Part shown: positions 5,171 through 5,183 of the stretch, in pieces
Position numbering within the stretch: position 1 is the first letter of the stretch
How the letters are laid out: each line of letters opens with the position of its first letter
Source of the DNA: an uncultured Collinsella sp.
GTDB lineage: Bacteria; Actinomycetota; Coriobacteriia; Coriobacteriales; Coriobacteriaceae
Length of the DNA: 5,183 bases
Assembly (NCBI GenBank): GCA_958348565.1
Contig: CATVZP010000115.1
Coordinates: 1 to 5,183, forward strand
Reading direction: 5' to 3'
The notes under the pieces: model-generated
Seen by the model: the letters and a program-made list of their open reading frames with translations, nothing else
Database searches by the model: none
Told to the model about the DNA's origin: nothing
Program-made: the position numbers and the translations under genes

Positions 5171-5183
5171 GAAAGGTCGCTAT
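5171..5183 (+). promoter_or_regulatory. Shine-Dalgarno and first bases of a gene cut by the window edge (probably efp)
   Basis: GAAAGG at 5171-5176 is followed 5 nt later by AT at 5182-5183, the last bases of the window. A following G would make the start codon. The spacing resembles that of the pepQ site. In actinobacteria pepQ is usually followed by efp (elongation factor P) and nusB, so efp is the best guess, but no coding sequence is visible. Confidence 0.5.

Noticed and set aside
1..5183. Mobile elements, CRISPR arrays, tRNA or rRNA genes
   Set aside because: No transposase or integrase, terminal inverted repeats, spaced repeats or RNA-gene sequences were recognised. The window is almost entirely housekeeping coding sequence.

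Overview
The window is a densely packed stretch of bacterial chromosome with every convincing gene on the + strand: ruvX (3' end only), mltG, a YqeG-family HAD phosphatase, aroK, an AroB-family gene, then an M24 peptidase (pepQ). The last bases are the leader and ribosome binding site of a further gene that starts beyond the edge. The DNA is GC-rich, with Gram-positive-type Shine-Dalgarno sites. From general knowledge, the order ruvX-mltG-(aro genes)-aroK-aroB-pepQ-efp-nusB is the classic actinobacterial arrangement, as in Mycobacterium. Together with the protein sequences this suggests an actinobacterium, most likely a Coriobacteriia member such as Collinsella. That placement is inferred from recall, not from a search.

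Layout: positions 1-3759 look like one operon. ruvX and mltG overlap by 8 bp, the phosphatase starts 2 bp after mltG, aroK starts 8 bp later, and aroK and the AroB-family gene overlap at ATGA. A 132-bp gap (3760-3891) follows. It holds a candidate promoter and a structured hairpin ending in a T run. pepQ (3892-5022) comes next, and after it a strong intrinsic terminator (5045-5087). A TATAAT promoter and a Shine-Dalgarno then lead into the cut-off gene, which by synteny is probably efp (elongation factor P). No gene-free stretch exceeds about 160 bp.

The genes cover DNA repair/rRNA processing (RuvX), peptidoglycan chain termination (MltG), a possible phospholipid-phosphate phosphatase (YqeG family), the shikimate pathway (AroK and the AroB-like protein) and proline-peptide turnover (PepQ).

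The main surprise is the AroB-family protein. It sits where aroB belongs and keeps the fold-level pattern of dehydroquinate synthase. By hand alignment, though, it has lost the NAD-binding glycine loop, all three zinc ligands and several catalytic residues. A cluster of cysteines occupies the former NAD loop. The neighbouring shikimate kinase looks fully intact. This gene is the best candidate here for an undescribed function.
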